This document shows, piece after piece, positions 1-7,037 of a DNA stretch of 9,719 nt (position 1 is the first letter of the stretch; each line of letters starts with the position of its first letter). This DNA is from Klebsiella pneumoniae (GTDB taxonomy: Bacteria > Pseudomonadota > Gammaproteobacteria > Pseudomonadales > Azotimanducaceae): NCBI GenBank assembly GCA_945878745.1, contig CAMDVY010000081.1, positions 1 through 9,719 on the forward strand, read 5' to 3'. The translations under genes and the position numbers were made by a program. The notes under the pieces were generated by a model. The model was given only the letters and a program-made list of their open reading frames with translations. It was not told the origin of the DNA and searched no databases.

Positions 1-21
1 TGGCAGCGCAGTTATCCCAGC

Positions 22-1038
22 ATGACTACGTTGGGTGCGAGTCCTGTTTCGGGCGCATGGCGATCCAGGCTTCTAGGCGCCGGTGTCGGCGTGTTGCTGC
101 TCGGCTGGACTGCGGTCGGGTGGTGGTGGGACAGCGAACCGGCCGTGCAGCCGGTGGTGAGTGCGGCTCAGAAACACGCCGACCAGAAGGGACAGCAGCT
201 GGTGACGGGTTACGTCACGACGCACACAATGATTCTGGTTGCACGGACCTTGCTGGATAAACGGGGCGGCTACCTCTCCAACGATGTTTTCCCGCCCGGT
301 GTGGTCATGGACAACATGCCCGCCTGGGAATTTGGCGTCCTGACTCAGTTGCGCGACTCCTCCCGCGCGTTTCGCATTGATTTTTCCCGATCCCAGAGTC
401 AGTCCATTGAAGACAAGGATCTCGCTGAGGCTGAACCCCGATTTTCGTTCGACAATTCGAGCTGGATGTTTCCGCAATCCGAGGACGAATACGGCCAGGG
501 TATTCGCGAATTCAACGCTTATCTCAACCGTCTGGCTGATCCGAATCAGCCCAAAGCCCAGTTTTATGCACGCGCCGACAACCTCGCCCACTGGCTGGAG
601 TCCGTGGAAACCCGACTGGGGAGTCTTTCCCAGCGTCTTTCGGCCAGCGTTGGCAAGCGCCAACTCAACGTTGATCTGGCGGGTGACCCTGCTGCTACCC
701 AGTCAACCGCTGCGCCACAGGACGGCGATTACAAGACGCCATGGGTCGAACTGGACGACGTCTTCTATGAAGCGCGGGGTTATACCTGGGCGTTGCTGCA
801 CCTGATGCAGGCCATGGAACATGACTTCCAGGATGTCCTGGACGACAAGAACGCGCGCGTCAGCGTTCAGCAGATCATTCGTGAGCTCGAGCCGACCCAG
901 CAAACTGTGTGGAGCCCGATGATTCTGAACGGCGATGGGATGGGGCTTCTGGCGAACCATTCGCTGGTCATGGCATCGTTTGTATCCCGCGCCAACGCGG
1001 CTATCACGGACTTGCGGACTCTTCTGGCCAGCGGTTAA
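22..1038 (+). CDS. DUF2333 family inner-membrane-anchored protein
   Basis: Predicted 338-residue protein of unknown function that I recognise as DUF2333, a family found mainly in Gammaproteobacteria. A short N-terminal stretch is followed by one hydrophobic segment (about residues 16-36, ending in a Trp-rich GWWW patch), so it is probably anchored in the inner membrane with the rest in the periplasm. Family-typical blocks are visible: LLDKRGGYLSNDV (about 77-89), PPGVVMDNMPAWEFGVL (about 91-107), FSRSQSQS (about 120-127) and FYARADNLAHWL near residue 181, with LGSLSQRLSASVG just after. No catalytic motif is evident. The ATG at 22 gives a normal family length, but there is no clear Shine-Dalgarno sequence before it and the frame stays open to base 1, so a slightly longer N-terminus outside the window cannot be excluded. 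A 227-base gap separates it from hppA, which has its own promoter-like sequence, so the two need not be co-transcribed. Confidence 0.88.
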   Translation: MTTLGASPVSGAWRSRLLGAGVGVLLLGWTAVGWWWDSEPAVQPVVSAAQKHADQKGQQLVTGYVTTHTMILVARTLLDKRGGYLSNDVFPPGVVMDNMPAWEFGVLTQLRDSSRAFRIDFSRSQSQSIEDKDLAEAEPRFSFDNSSWMFPQSEDEYGQGIREFNAYLNRLADPNQPKAQFYARADNLAHWLESVETRLGSLSQRLSASVGKRQLNVDLAGDPAATQSTAAPQDGDYKTPWVELDDVFYEARGYTWALLHLMQAMEHDFQDVLDDKNARVSVQQIIRELEPTQQTVWSPMILNGDGMGLLANHSLVMASFVSRANAAITDLRTLLASG

Positions 1039-1127
1039 GGGTCCAACCCGTCCTGCCCAGAAGCGCCAGGGGCTGGGTCACCGCCCGACCTGCTCGAAGT
1101 TGCCACCTCGAACCCTGACTCCTGGCT

Positions 1128-1155
1128 TTGAAATCCCGGCATTGTTCAGTAGAAT
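1128..1155 (+). promoter_or_regulatory. Candidate sigma70 promoter for hppA
   Basis: TTGAAA at 1128-1133 and TAGAAT at 1150-1155 are separated by 16 bases, close to the consensus hexamers and spacing. This would start transcription near 1161-1163 and give a leader of about 100 bases before the hppA ATG at 1266. It is the best promoter-like pair I see in the 1039-1265 gap. Evidence is sequence only. Confidence 0.45.
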
Positions 1156-1163
1156 CCGGCGCC

Positions 1164-1221
1164 CCGACCCGGAGCACCATGCCGCCAGCAGTGTGGGCTT
1201 CCGCGTGTTCTGCACGGTCGG
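1164..1221 (+). other. Foldable 5' leader stem-loop of hppA mRNA
   Basis: CCGACC at 1164-1169 is the exact reverse complement of GGTCGG at 1216-1221. Inside it, GAGCAC (1172-1177) can pair with GTGTTC (1205-1210) with one G-U wobble. Together these give a two-step stem with a 2/5 internal loop and a 27-base apical region. The structure would begin within two or three bases of the predicted transcription start, a position typical of 5'-stabilising hairpins. It matches no riboswitch class I know and could be coincidental in GC-rich DNA. Confidence 0.25.
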
Positions 1222-1252
1222 TCAGCACGAATAATCCGTACTACTACAACTT

Positions 1253-1258
1253 GAGGGG
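1253..1258 (+). promoter_or_regulatory. Ribosome binding site of hppA
   Basis: GAGGGG lies 7 bases before the ATG at 1266 and is what decides the hppA start. Upstream in-frame ATGs (1128, 1179) lack such a site and would add a non-homologous, non-hydrophobic extension. Confidence 0.75.
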
Positions 1259-1265
1259 AAACATC

Positions 1266-3284
1266 ATGTCGGCTTTGCCTTTCGCGCTGCTCTGCGGGGT
1301 TACCGCGATCATTTACGGTGCTTGGCAGGTTCGCTGGATCCTCGCGCAGCCTCAGGGCAATGATCTCATGCGCGAAATCGCACTTGCTGTGCAGCAGGGT
1401 GCGTCGGCGTATCTGAACCGCCAATACACAGCGATCGCTATCGTCGGGGTCGTGCTGCTGGTCCTGATCGCGCTGTTCCTGGGCATGGAAACTGCCGTGG
1501 GCTTCCTGATCGGCGCAGTGCTCTCCGGCGCGACCGGCTATATCGGGATGAACATATCCGTGCGTTCCAATCTGCGTACTGCGGAAGCCGCGCGCAAGGG
1601 GATCAACGCTGCACTGCAGGTTGCATTCCGTGGCGGCGCCATCACCGGCATGCTGGTTGTCGGGTTGGGACTGATCGGAGTCGCCGGCTATTTCATGATC
1701 CTGACGTCGATGGGAATTGCCCAGACCGAAGCGCTCCACGCGCTGGTTGGCCTCGCCTTCGGCAGTTCTCTGATCTCCATCTTCGCCCGTCTCGGGGGCG
1801 GCATCTTCACCAAAGGCGCTGACGTCGGTGCTGACCTGGTGGGCAAGGTTGAAGCTGGCATTCCTGAGGATGACCCGCGTAACCCAGCGGTCATCGCTGA
1901 CAACGTCGGAGACAACGTCGGTGACTGCGCCGGTATGGCGGCCGACCTGTTCGAAACCTATGCCGTGACTGTCATTGCAACGATGTTGCTGGGTGGCCTC
2001 ATGGTCACCGAGGTTGGCGTCAATGGAGTTATTTACCCGCTGGTCCTGGGTGGCATCTCGATCATCGCTTCGATCATCGGCACATTCTTCGTCAGCACCA
2101 AGGAAGGCGGCTCGATCATGGGCGCGCTGTACAAGGGCGTCATCGTCTCAGGCGTCCTTGCAGCCATCGCTTTTTATCCGATTACTAATCAAATGATGGC
2201 CGAGTCCTCCCTCGGCGCGATGAATCTTTATTACTGCGCACTTATCGGTCTGATCCTGACTGGCCTCACCGTCTGGATCACCGAGTACTACACCGGTACG
2301 GACTACGCCCCCGTTCAGCACGTCGCGCAGGCATCAACCACTGGCCACGGCACCAACATCATTGCTGGTCTGGGTATCTCCATGAAGTCGACCGCACTGC
2401 CTGTGCTGTCGGTGTGCGCCGCCATCTGGGGTTGCCATGAACTGGCAGGCCTGTACGGCATCGCCATTGCAGCAACCGCGATGCTGTCGATGACCGGTAT
2501 GGTCGTGGCGCTCGACGCGTACGGTCCGATCACGGACAACGCTGGCGGTATCGCCGAAATGGCAGGCCTGCCCCCGGAAATCCGCAACATCACCGATCCA
2601 CTGGATGCCGTAGGTAACACCACCAAGGCAGTGACCAAGGGTTATGCCATCGCGTCCGCCGGGCTGGCCGCACTGGTGCTGTTTGCTGACTACACCCACA
2701 ACCTGCAAGTGCAATTTCCTGATGAAGTCTTTGCGTTTGACCTCTCCAATCACCTGGTCATCATCGGCCTGCTGATTGGCGGTCTGATTCCTTACCTCTT
2801 CGGCGCGATGGCGATGGAAGCAGTCGGCCGCGCAGCCGGATCGGTGGTGGTTGAAGTTCGCCGCCAGTTCAAGGAAATCCCGGGTATCATGGAAGGCACT
2901 GCCAAGCCTGACTACTCCAAGGCAGTCGACATGCTGACCCGCGCCGCGATCAAGGAAATGATTGTGCCGTCACTGTTGCCAGTTGCCGTACCTGTTCTGG
3001 TCGGCCTGATCCTTGGCCCGATCGCACTGGGTGGTGTATTGATCGGAACGATCGTCACTGGTCTGTTCGTCGCGATCTCAATGACCACCGGCGGTGGTGC
3101 ATGGGACAACGCCAAGAAGTACATCGAAGACGGCCATCATGGTGGCAAGGGTTCCGAAGCTCACAAAGCAGCGGTCACTGGTGACACCGTAGGCGACCCC
3201 TACAAGGACACTGCGGGTCCTGCGGTGAACCCGTTGATCAAGATCATCAACATCGTTGCACTGATGATCATCCCGATCCTCTGA
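1266..3284 (+). CDS. hppA: K+-independent proton-translocating membrane pyrophosphatase
   Basis: Integral membrane pyrophosphatase of 672 residues, full length for bacterial H+-PPases. It hydrolyses PPi in the cytoplasm and pumps protons across the inner membrane. The protein is almost wholly hydrophobic helices (about 15-16 predicted by eye). The catalytic blocks are intact: FTKGADVGADLVGKVE at 181-196, the acidic repeat DNVGDNVGDCAGMAADLFE at 212-230, and a C-terminal block with GGGAWDNAKKYIEDG and TGDTVGDPYKDTAGPAVNP. Ion class can be read from GNTTKAVTKG: Lys454 and Thr457 correspond to the Lys/Thr pair of K+-independent enzymes (K+-dependent and Na+-pumping forms have Ala at the first position), so a proton pump is inferred. 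The start at 1266 is chosen for its strong RBS and typical N-terminus (MSALPFALL). It is convergent with the pfp-globin unit, whose PFP also uses PPi. Confidence 0.96.
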   Translation: MSALPFALLCGVTAIIYGAWQVRWILAQPQGNDLMREIALAVQQGASAYLNRQYTAIAIVGVVLLVLIALFLGMETAVGFLIGAVLSGATGYIGMNISVRSNLRTAEAARKGINAALQVAFRGGAITGMLVVGLGLIGVAGYFMILTSMGIAQTEALHALVGLAFGSSLISIFARLGGGIFTKGADVGADLVGKVEAGIPEDDPRNPAVIADNVGDNVGDCAGMAADLFETYAVTVIATMLLGGLMVTEVGVNGVIYPLVLGGISIIASIIGTFFVSTKEGGSIMGALYKGVIVSGVLAAIAFYPITNQMMAESSLGAMNLYYCALIGLILTGLTVWITEYYTGTDYAPVQHVAQASTTGHGTNIIAGLGISMKSTALPVLSVCAAIWGCHELAGLYGIAIAATAMLSMTGMVVALDAYGPITDNAGGIAEMAGLPPEIRNITDPLDAVGNTTKAVTKGYAIASAGLAALVLFADYTHNLQVQFPDEVFAFDLSNHLVIIGLLIGGLIPYLFGAMAMEAVGRAAGSVVVEVRRQFKEIPGIMEGTAKPDYSKAVDMLTRAAIKEMIVPSLLPVAVPVLVGLILGPIALGGVLIGTIVTGLFVAISMTTGGGAWDNAKKYIEDGHHGGKGSEAHKAAVTGDTVGDPYKDTAGPAVNPLIKIINIVALMIIPIL

Positions 3285-3301
3285 TCTGGAGAGATGGATG
3301 T

Positions 3302-3330
3302 GTGATCGCGGACTACCAGTCCGCGATCAC
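3302..3330. terminator. Perfect 13-bp hairpin between convergent genes
   Basis: GTGATCGCGGACT (3302-3314) and its exact reverse complement (3318-3330) flank a 3-base loop (ACC). It begins 18 bases after the hppA stop and ends 5 bases before the globin stop codon read from the other strand. Its location fits a bidirectional terminator for two convergent transcripts. Neither side has a proper T run (the + side has only TTTT inside CGTTTTC at 3341-3347), so it may instead act as a 3'-end stabiliser or a Rho-linked terminator. Confidence 0.55.
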
Positions 3331-3335
3331 CGACT

Positions 3336-3731
3336 TCAGACGTTTTCTGTCAGCGGCCGAATCACCTGCAAAAGATCCCCAAGGCGCCGCTCCCACGCCA
3401 CTTTCATTTCTTGGTCAAATCCTGTACCCAGCGCCTTTTGCACCACGTCCTGGGTTGCCAATAACAAGTTCTCGTACATATGTGGCAGCGCACCATAAGC
3501 GCGGTGGTTACTGGTTTCGAACGCCAGATACTCTCGCTCCTGTGCAACGCTTTCCGCCATCAGCAACCGATAAACTTCCTCGATCATCCGTCCACGCATG
3601 TGTTCATCCGTGTGCAGCATGATCGATTGCGAGTCAGGGCATCGCTCGAAATATCTGTTGTAGATATCCGGTGCAATGTCCCCAGCGATCTCTGCTGCCT
3701 GCTCAAGCGAGGCCAGCAGTGCTTCGCTCAT
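3336..3731 (-). CDS. Single-domain globin-like protein coupled to pfp
   Basis: Predicted 131-residue, mostly helical cytoplasmic protein with the pattern of a bacterial single-domain globin or flavohaemoglobin haem domain. IYNRYFERCP (about 23-32) matches the B helix and its conserved Tyr (Tyr24, compare FYDRMFTHNP of E. coli Hmp). His76 in SNHRAYGALPHMY, with Tyr86 ten residues on, matches the proximal-His F-helix block (KHTSFQIKPEQY in Hmp). The C-terminal helix (VAWERRLGDLLQVI) fits the AWGKAYGVLANVFI block. The distal residue is uncertain: His44 lies 32 residues before His76, as Gln53 does before His85 in Hmp, but aligning Gly47 to Hmp Gly51 would put Met49 there. No reductase domain follows, so electrons would come from elsewhere. 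Its ATG overlaps the pfp TGA (ATGA, 3728-3731), implying translational coupling. The frame continues upstream to 3950, but that extension lies inside pfp and is not globin-like. Haem binding is inferred. Confidence 0.62.
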   Translation of the reverse strand: MSEALLASLEQAAEIAGDIAPDIYNRYFERCPDSQSIMLHTDEHMRGRMIEEVYRLLMAESVAQEREYLAFETSNHRAYGALPHMYENLLLATQDVVQKALGTGFDQEMKVAWERRLGDLLQVIRPLTENV

Positions 3732-4987
3732 ACAAATTCCGGGAGTTTTTTCGGTACCAGAATGTTCTTGAGTCGAACATACCGGGGCAATCCGTTTTTG
3801 TACGTAGGGTAGTCCTCGCCCGCGATCAGCGGCGACAGGTAACGTTTTGCTGCAGCCGTGATGCCGAAGCCATCTTTGGTAATGAAGTTTTTCGGCATCT
3901 TGCGCTCGACGTTGGCGACCTTGTCGAGCTTCGCCTCTCCGATCTTCCATTTGTAGGGGGAGTCACTGATCCTGACGATGGTCGGCATGACCGCGTTCTT
4001 GCCGGCCAGCGCAAACTCCACGGCCGCCTTGCCAACCGCATAAGCCTGATCCACGTCTGTTTTCGACGCGATATGGCGCGCCGCACGCTGCAGATAGTCC
4101 GCCACCGCCCAGTGATACTTGTAGCCCAGACGCTCCTTGATCAGGGCAGCAATCGTTGGCGCCACGCCGCCCAACTGGGTGTGCCCGAATGCATCGACGC
4201 TACCGGCATCGGCCAGGAAACGCCCATCGGCGTAATGCGCACCTTCACTGACGACGACCACACAGTAACCAATCCGGTCCACGGTCGACTTGACCTTCGC
4301 CAGGAACGCCGCCTCATCAAAGGCCACTTCCGGCAACAGGATCACATGCGGGGCATCATCCGGCTCTTCCTGCGCAAGTCCCGCGGCCGCAGCGATCCAG
4401 CCCGCATGACGCCCCATCACTTCGAGGACAAAGACCTTGGTCGAGGTCTCACACATGGAGGCCACATCGAGTGCGGCCTCACGGGTCGAGACCGCGACGT
4501 ACTTCGCCACCGACCCGAAACCAGGACAGGTGTCCGTAAACGGCAGATCGTTATCTACTGTCTTCGGTACGCCGATACAGGTCACGGGATAACCCAGCCG
4601 TTTGCCGAGCTGTGACACCTTGTTGGCCGTGTCCTGGGAATCGCCGCCACCGTTGTAGAAAAAGTAGCCGATGTCGTGTGCCTTGAAGACTTCGATGAGG
4701 CGTTCGTATTCACGCTGATTCTGTTCGAATGATTTCAGCTTGTACCGGCAGGAGCCGAAGGCACCACTCGGGGTCATGCGTAATCCGGCAATGGCTGCAC
4801 TGGTTTCCTTGCTGGTGTCGATCAGTTCCTCGCGCAGCGCGCCGAGAATTCCGTTGCGACCGGCGAGCAGCTTGCCGATCTGGTCGCGGTGCTTGCGTGC
4901 GGTTTCTATCACGCCGCAGGCCGATGCGTTGATGACGGCAGTGACACCACCGGATTGCGCGTAGAAAGCGTTTCGTTTGCTGGCCAT
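3728..4987 (-). CDS. pfp: Pyrophosphate-dependent 6-phosphofructokinase
   Basis: Predicted 419-residue phosphofructokinase of the PPi-dependent type, catalysing reversible phosphorylation of fructose-6-phosphate with PPi in glycolysis and gluconeogenesis. The phosphoryl-donor loop reads NGGGDS at 112-117. The Asp at 116 occupies the site that is Gly in ATP enzymes (GGDGS) and Asp in PPi enzymes (GGDDS). PKTVDND at 141-147 carries the PPi-specific Lys where ATP enzymes have Gly (PGTIDND) and the catalytic Asp. Sugar-phosphate binding is shown by EVMGRHAGW (179-187) and by SEGA at 237-240. The preceding loop position is Gly rather than the usual Asp, as in some PFP subgroups. The ATG at 4985-4987 follows only a weak AGGGA about 11 bases upstream. 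The gene is first in a two-gene unit with the globin and converges on hppA, the other PPi user here. In methanotrophs the homologous pair is reported as co-transcribed. Confidence 0.92.
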   Translation of the reverse strand: MASKRNAFYAQSGGVTAVINASACGVIETARKHRDQIGKLLAGRNGILGALREELIDTSKETSAAIAGLRMTPSGAFGSCRYKLKSFEQNQREYERLIEVFKAHDIGYFFYNGGGDSQDTANKVSQLGKRLGYPVTCIGVPKTVDNDLPFTDTCPGFGSVAKYVAVSTREAALDVASMCETSTKVFVLEVMGRHAGWIAAAAGLAQEEPDDAPHVILLPEVAFDEAAFLAKVKSTVDRIGYCVVVVSEGAHYADGRFLADAGSVDAFGHTQLGGVAPTIAALIKERLGYKYHWAVADYLQRAARHIASKTDVDQAYAVGKAAVEFALAGKNAVMPTIVRISDSPYKWKIGEAKLDKVANVERKMPKNFITKDGFGITAAAKRYLSPLIAGEDYPTYKNGLPRYVRLKNILVPKKLPEFV

Positions 4988-5111
4988 GTACTTATCTATC
5001 CCTGTGCTGGTTGGCTCTTTTCAGGTTGCATCGAACATTCTCCGTGAAGGTGTCGATCTGTGCGAGAATTTCGACGTTTTTTTACGGTGTTCTCCCCGGA
5101 AAACGGATCAC
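4988..5111. promoter_or_regulatory. Divergent intergenic region between pfp and the mpl operon
   Basis: These 124 bases must hold the start signals for both the leftward pfp-globin unit and the rightward mpl unit, if the second begins here. I find no convincing -35/-10 pair on either strand. The only distinct element is a short inverted repeat, GTCGA (5052-5056) with TCGAC (5071-5075), directly followed by seven Ts (5077-5083) on the + strand, which resembles a weak intrinsic terminator or attenuator. Confidence 0.4.
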
Positions 5112-5612
5112 ATGCTGACAGTCATCACATTTTTCTGGCGCCTGTGCACGTTGCGTGCTCATCCAGGACAGGTACCCACAGCCCCATGGTTTATCGTCAT
5201 GATTGCGGTTGCCAACCTCAGCGTCAGTATCCTGCTGTCGATGCAGTGGTCACCAGATTCAACACCGATGCGACTGGCGACTTCGATCGTCTCCCAGCAG
5301 GCCGCCCTCGCCAGCCTGGTATGGATCGCGCTTTACCTGCGCAGCATGGACAGACGTTTTGCAGCCACGATCACTGCGCTGTTCGGGTGTGACCTGTTCG
5401 TGACCGGACTGCTGGGTACACTGTCCCCTCTCGTGCTTGGAGTTTCGGTTGGTGTTCAGCAAACACTCTTCCTCATGTTCTTAATCTGGTCCATGGCCAT
5501 CATCGGCCACATCCTGCATCAGGCGCTGGAAATCCGTTTTGTGCCTGGGATAGCGATCGCCTTCGGCGTGACCTTGTTCAGTTCTGCCATCGGCAACGCG
5601 GTGCTCGAGTGA
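5112..5612 (+). CDS. Small polytopic inner-membrane protein of unknown function
   Basis: I do not recognise this 166-residue protein. It is strongly hydrophobic, with four or five likely membrane helices at about residues 25-44, 55-76, 83-103, 115-137 and 143-163, and a short basic N-terminus (FFWRLCTLRAH). It has no evident catalytic motif, signal peptide or soluble domain. The ATG at 5112 is preferred. The frame is open back to an ATG at 4977, but the extra 45 residues overlap the pfp start region and are not membrane-like. The RBS is weak (a GGA-containing stretch just upstream). Its stop TGA overlaps the GTG start of mpl (GTGA, 5609-5612), so the two are probably translationally coupled, and a role in envelope or murein metabolism is possible but unproven. 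Confidence 0.68.
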   Translation: MLTVITFFWRLCTLRAHPGQVPTAPWFIVMIAVANLSVSILLSMQWSPDSTPMRLATSIVSQQAALASLVWIALYLRSMDRRFAATITALFGCDLFVTGLLGTLSPLVLGVSVGVQQTLFLMFLIWSMAIIGHILHQALEIRFVPGIAIAFGVTLFSSAIGNAVLE

Positions 5613-7021
5613 GCCTCGGTCGCCTCTACATTCTCGGCATCGGTGGCACGCTGATGGGAAGCATCGCGTTACTCGCCAAGTCAGCCGGTTACGAAGTCAC
5701 TGGTAGTGATAAAAAACTCTACCCGCCGATGAGCGATCAGCTGCGAAATGCAGAAATCACGGTTTACGAGGGGTTCGATCCGGTTCAACTCGAACCAAAG
5801 CCGGACCTCGTCATCGTCGGCAATGCGGGGTTGCCACGCGGGCACCCTGGTGTTGAGTACATTCTTGAGTCCGGTCTGCCGTATACCTCAGGCGCAGCGT
5901 GGCTGGGCGAGACGCTGATGCGTGATCGGTTTGTGCTCGCCGTGTCGGGCACCCACGGCAAGAGCACCACCACCGCCATGCTGGCATGGATACTCAAATA
6001 TGCAGGACTTGATCCGGGATTCCTGATTGGTGGTGTGCCCGTCAATTTCGGGCATTCCGCTGCGCTGGGTAGCACGCCGTTTTTCGTGGTGGAGGCCGAT
6101 GAGTACGACACCTCTTACTTCGACCGCCGCTCCAAGTTCCTGCACTATCGTCCTCGCACGCTGGTGATCAACAATCTGGAGCATGATCACGCCGACATAT
6201 TTCCAGATCTCGACGCCATTCAGGCGCAGTTTCACTTGCTGCTGCGCACAGTACCCGCCTCAGGCCTCGTGATCGCACCGACTGCCGATCCAAATGTCGA
6301 TGATGTACTGAAACGCGGATGCTGGACTCAGGTACTTCGCTTCGGCAGTGGACGTATCAAACACCCGCACGAACGGGATAACGGGGAACGCATTCACGCA
6401 AGCGACGCCGCCGCCGATTGCAGCACATTCACGGTGTGCATCAACGATGTGCCGCTGGGGGCCGTCGCCTGGTCGCTGCTGGGTGTTCACAACGTCAACA
6501 ATGCACTGGCTGCCATTGCTGCGGCGCGACATGCGGGCGTGTCGCCCAACGTGAGCATCGAGGCGCTCGGGCAGTTCAAAGGCGTGAAGCGGCGGATGGA
6601 GCTCATCCACGAAGATGATCGCTTGCGCGTTTATGACGACTTCGCACATCACCCAACAGCCATTCGCACCACGCTGCAAGGACTGCGCCGCGCCGTAGGC
6701 AGCGACGAAATCATCGCTGTCATCGAACCACGGACGCACACCATGTCACTTGGCACATTGCGTCATGACCTGATTACCTGCTGCTCACCAGCAGATTCAG
6801 CAATCTGGTATCGAGGTGAGAATATCAAGTGGGATCTGGCTTCTCTCGTGGACGAATGCGTCGTGCCATCACGCCTGTTCGATGACCTCGATGAGTTGAT
6901 CGAACATCTGGTCAAACCTGCGAAGGCCCGACGTCATATCGTGATCATGTCGAACGGCGCATTCGGAGATATTTATCGCCGCCTGCCAGCGCGTTTGCTG
7001 GCTCGTCAACAACACCAATGA
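5609..7021 (+). CDS. mpl: Murein tripeptide ligase (UDP-MurNAc:L-Ala-gamma-D-Glu-mDAP ligase)
   Basis: Mur-ligase-family enzyme of 470 residues (E. coli Mpl is 457) that attaches recycled L-Ala-gamma-D-Glu-meso-DAP to UDP-MurNAc in the cytoplasm using ATP, returning turnover tripeptide to peptidoglycan synthesis. The N-terminal UDP-binding block is LYILGIGGTLMGSIALLAK (6-24) followed by GYEVTGSDKKLYPPMSDQL. The ATP loop is GTHGKSTTT at 114-122, and the central domain has EADEYDTSYFD (162-172) and NNLEHDHADIF (188-198). The C-terminal ligase domain has YDDFAHHPTAI (342-352) and EPRTHTMSLGTL just after 370. These signatures distinguish Mpl from MurC. The start is GTG at 5609, sharing bases with the stop of the upstream membrane gene; the first residues (LGRLYILGIGG) match the family N-terminus. 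The next gene begins 16 bases after its stop. Confidence 0.95.
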   Translation: MSLGRLYILGIGGTLMGSIALLAKSAGYEVTGSDKKLYPPMSDQLRNAEITVYEGFDPVQLEPKPDLVIVGNAGLPRGHPGVEYILESGLPYTSGAAWLGETLMRDRFVLAVSGTHGKSTTTAMLAWILKYAGLDPGFLIGGVPVNFGHSAALGSTPFFVVEADEYDTSYFDRRSKFLHYRPRTLVINNLEHDHADIFPDLDAIQAQFHLLLRTVPASGLVIAPTADPNVDDVLKRGCWTQVLRFGSGRIKHPHERDNGERIHASDAAADCSTFTVCINDVPLGAVAWSLLGVHNVNNALAAIAAARHAGVSPNVSIEALGQFKGVKRRMELIHEDDRLRVYDDFAHHPTAIRTTLQGLRRAVGSDEIIAVIEPRTHTMSLGTLRHDLITCCSPADSAIWYRGENIKWDLASLVDECVVPSRLFDDLDELIEHLVKPAKARRHIVIMSNGAFGDIYRRLPARLLARQQHQ

Positions 7022-7024
7022 AAC

Positions 7025-7032
7025 AGAAGGAG
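7025..7032 (+). promoter_or_regulatory. Strong ribosome binding site of the cyclase-family gene
   Basis: AGAAGGAG ends 5 bases before the ATG at 7038. It is the strongest Shine-Dalgarno in this transcription unit. The other downstream starts rely on overlaps, so this gene may be translated independently and more strongly than its neighbours. Confidence 0.7.
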
Positions 7033-7037
7033 CGCAC

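Noticed and set aside
73..663. 196-codon - strand frame opposite the DUF2333 gene
   Set aside because: It is an antisense shadow with no domain, no RBS and no operon partner on that strand.
1128..1265. N-terminal extension of hppA from ATG 1128 or 1179
   Set aside because: The extension is not hydrophobic or family-like, overlaps the promoter and leader, and lacks a Shine-Dalgarno; the ATG at 1266 has GAGGGG at ideal spacing.
1146..1739. 197-codon - strand frame across the hppA promoter and 5' end
   Set aside because: It is antisense to hppA, Arg/His/Gln-rich, and without a recognisable domain.
1899..1922. Tandem 12-base direct repeat (GACAACGTCGGA / GACAACGTCGGT)
   Set aside because: It encodes the conserved DNVGDNVGD catalytic repeat of membrane pyrophosphatases and is protein-driven, not a DNA element.
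3732..3950. N-terminal extension of the globin-like protein into pfp
   Set aside because: It lies in another frame of pfp, is Arg/Gln-rich and does not match a globin; the ATGA overlap start gives a normal globin-domain length.
3671..4615. Long + strand frame (314 codons) opposite pfp
   Set aside because: It is antisense to a well-conserved enzyme, has low-complexity, Arg/His-rich composition typical of shadow frames in GC-rich DNA, and shows no recognisable domain.
4977..5111. 45-residue N-terminal extension of the membrane protein
   Set aside because: It would overlap the pfp start and intergenic control region and does not continue the membrane-protein character; the ATG at 5112 is simpler.
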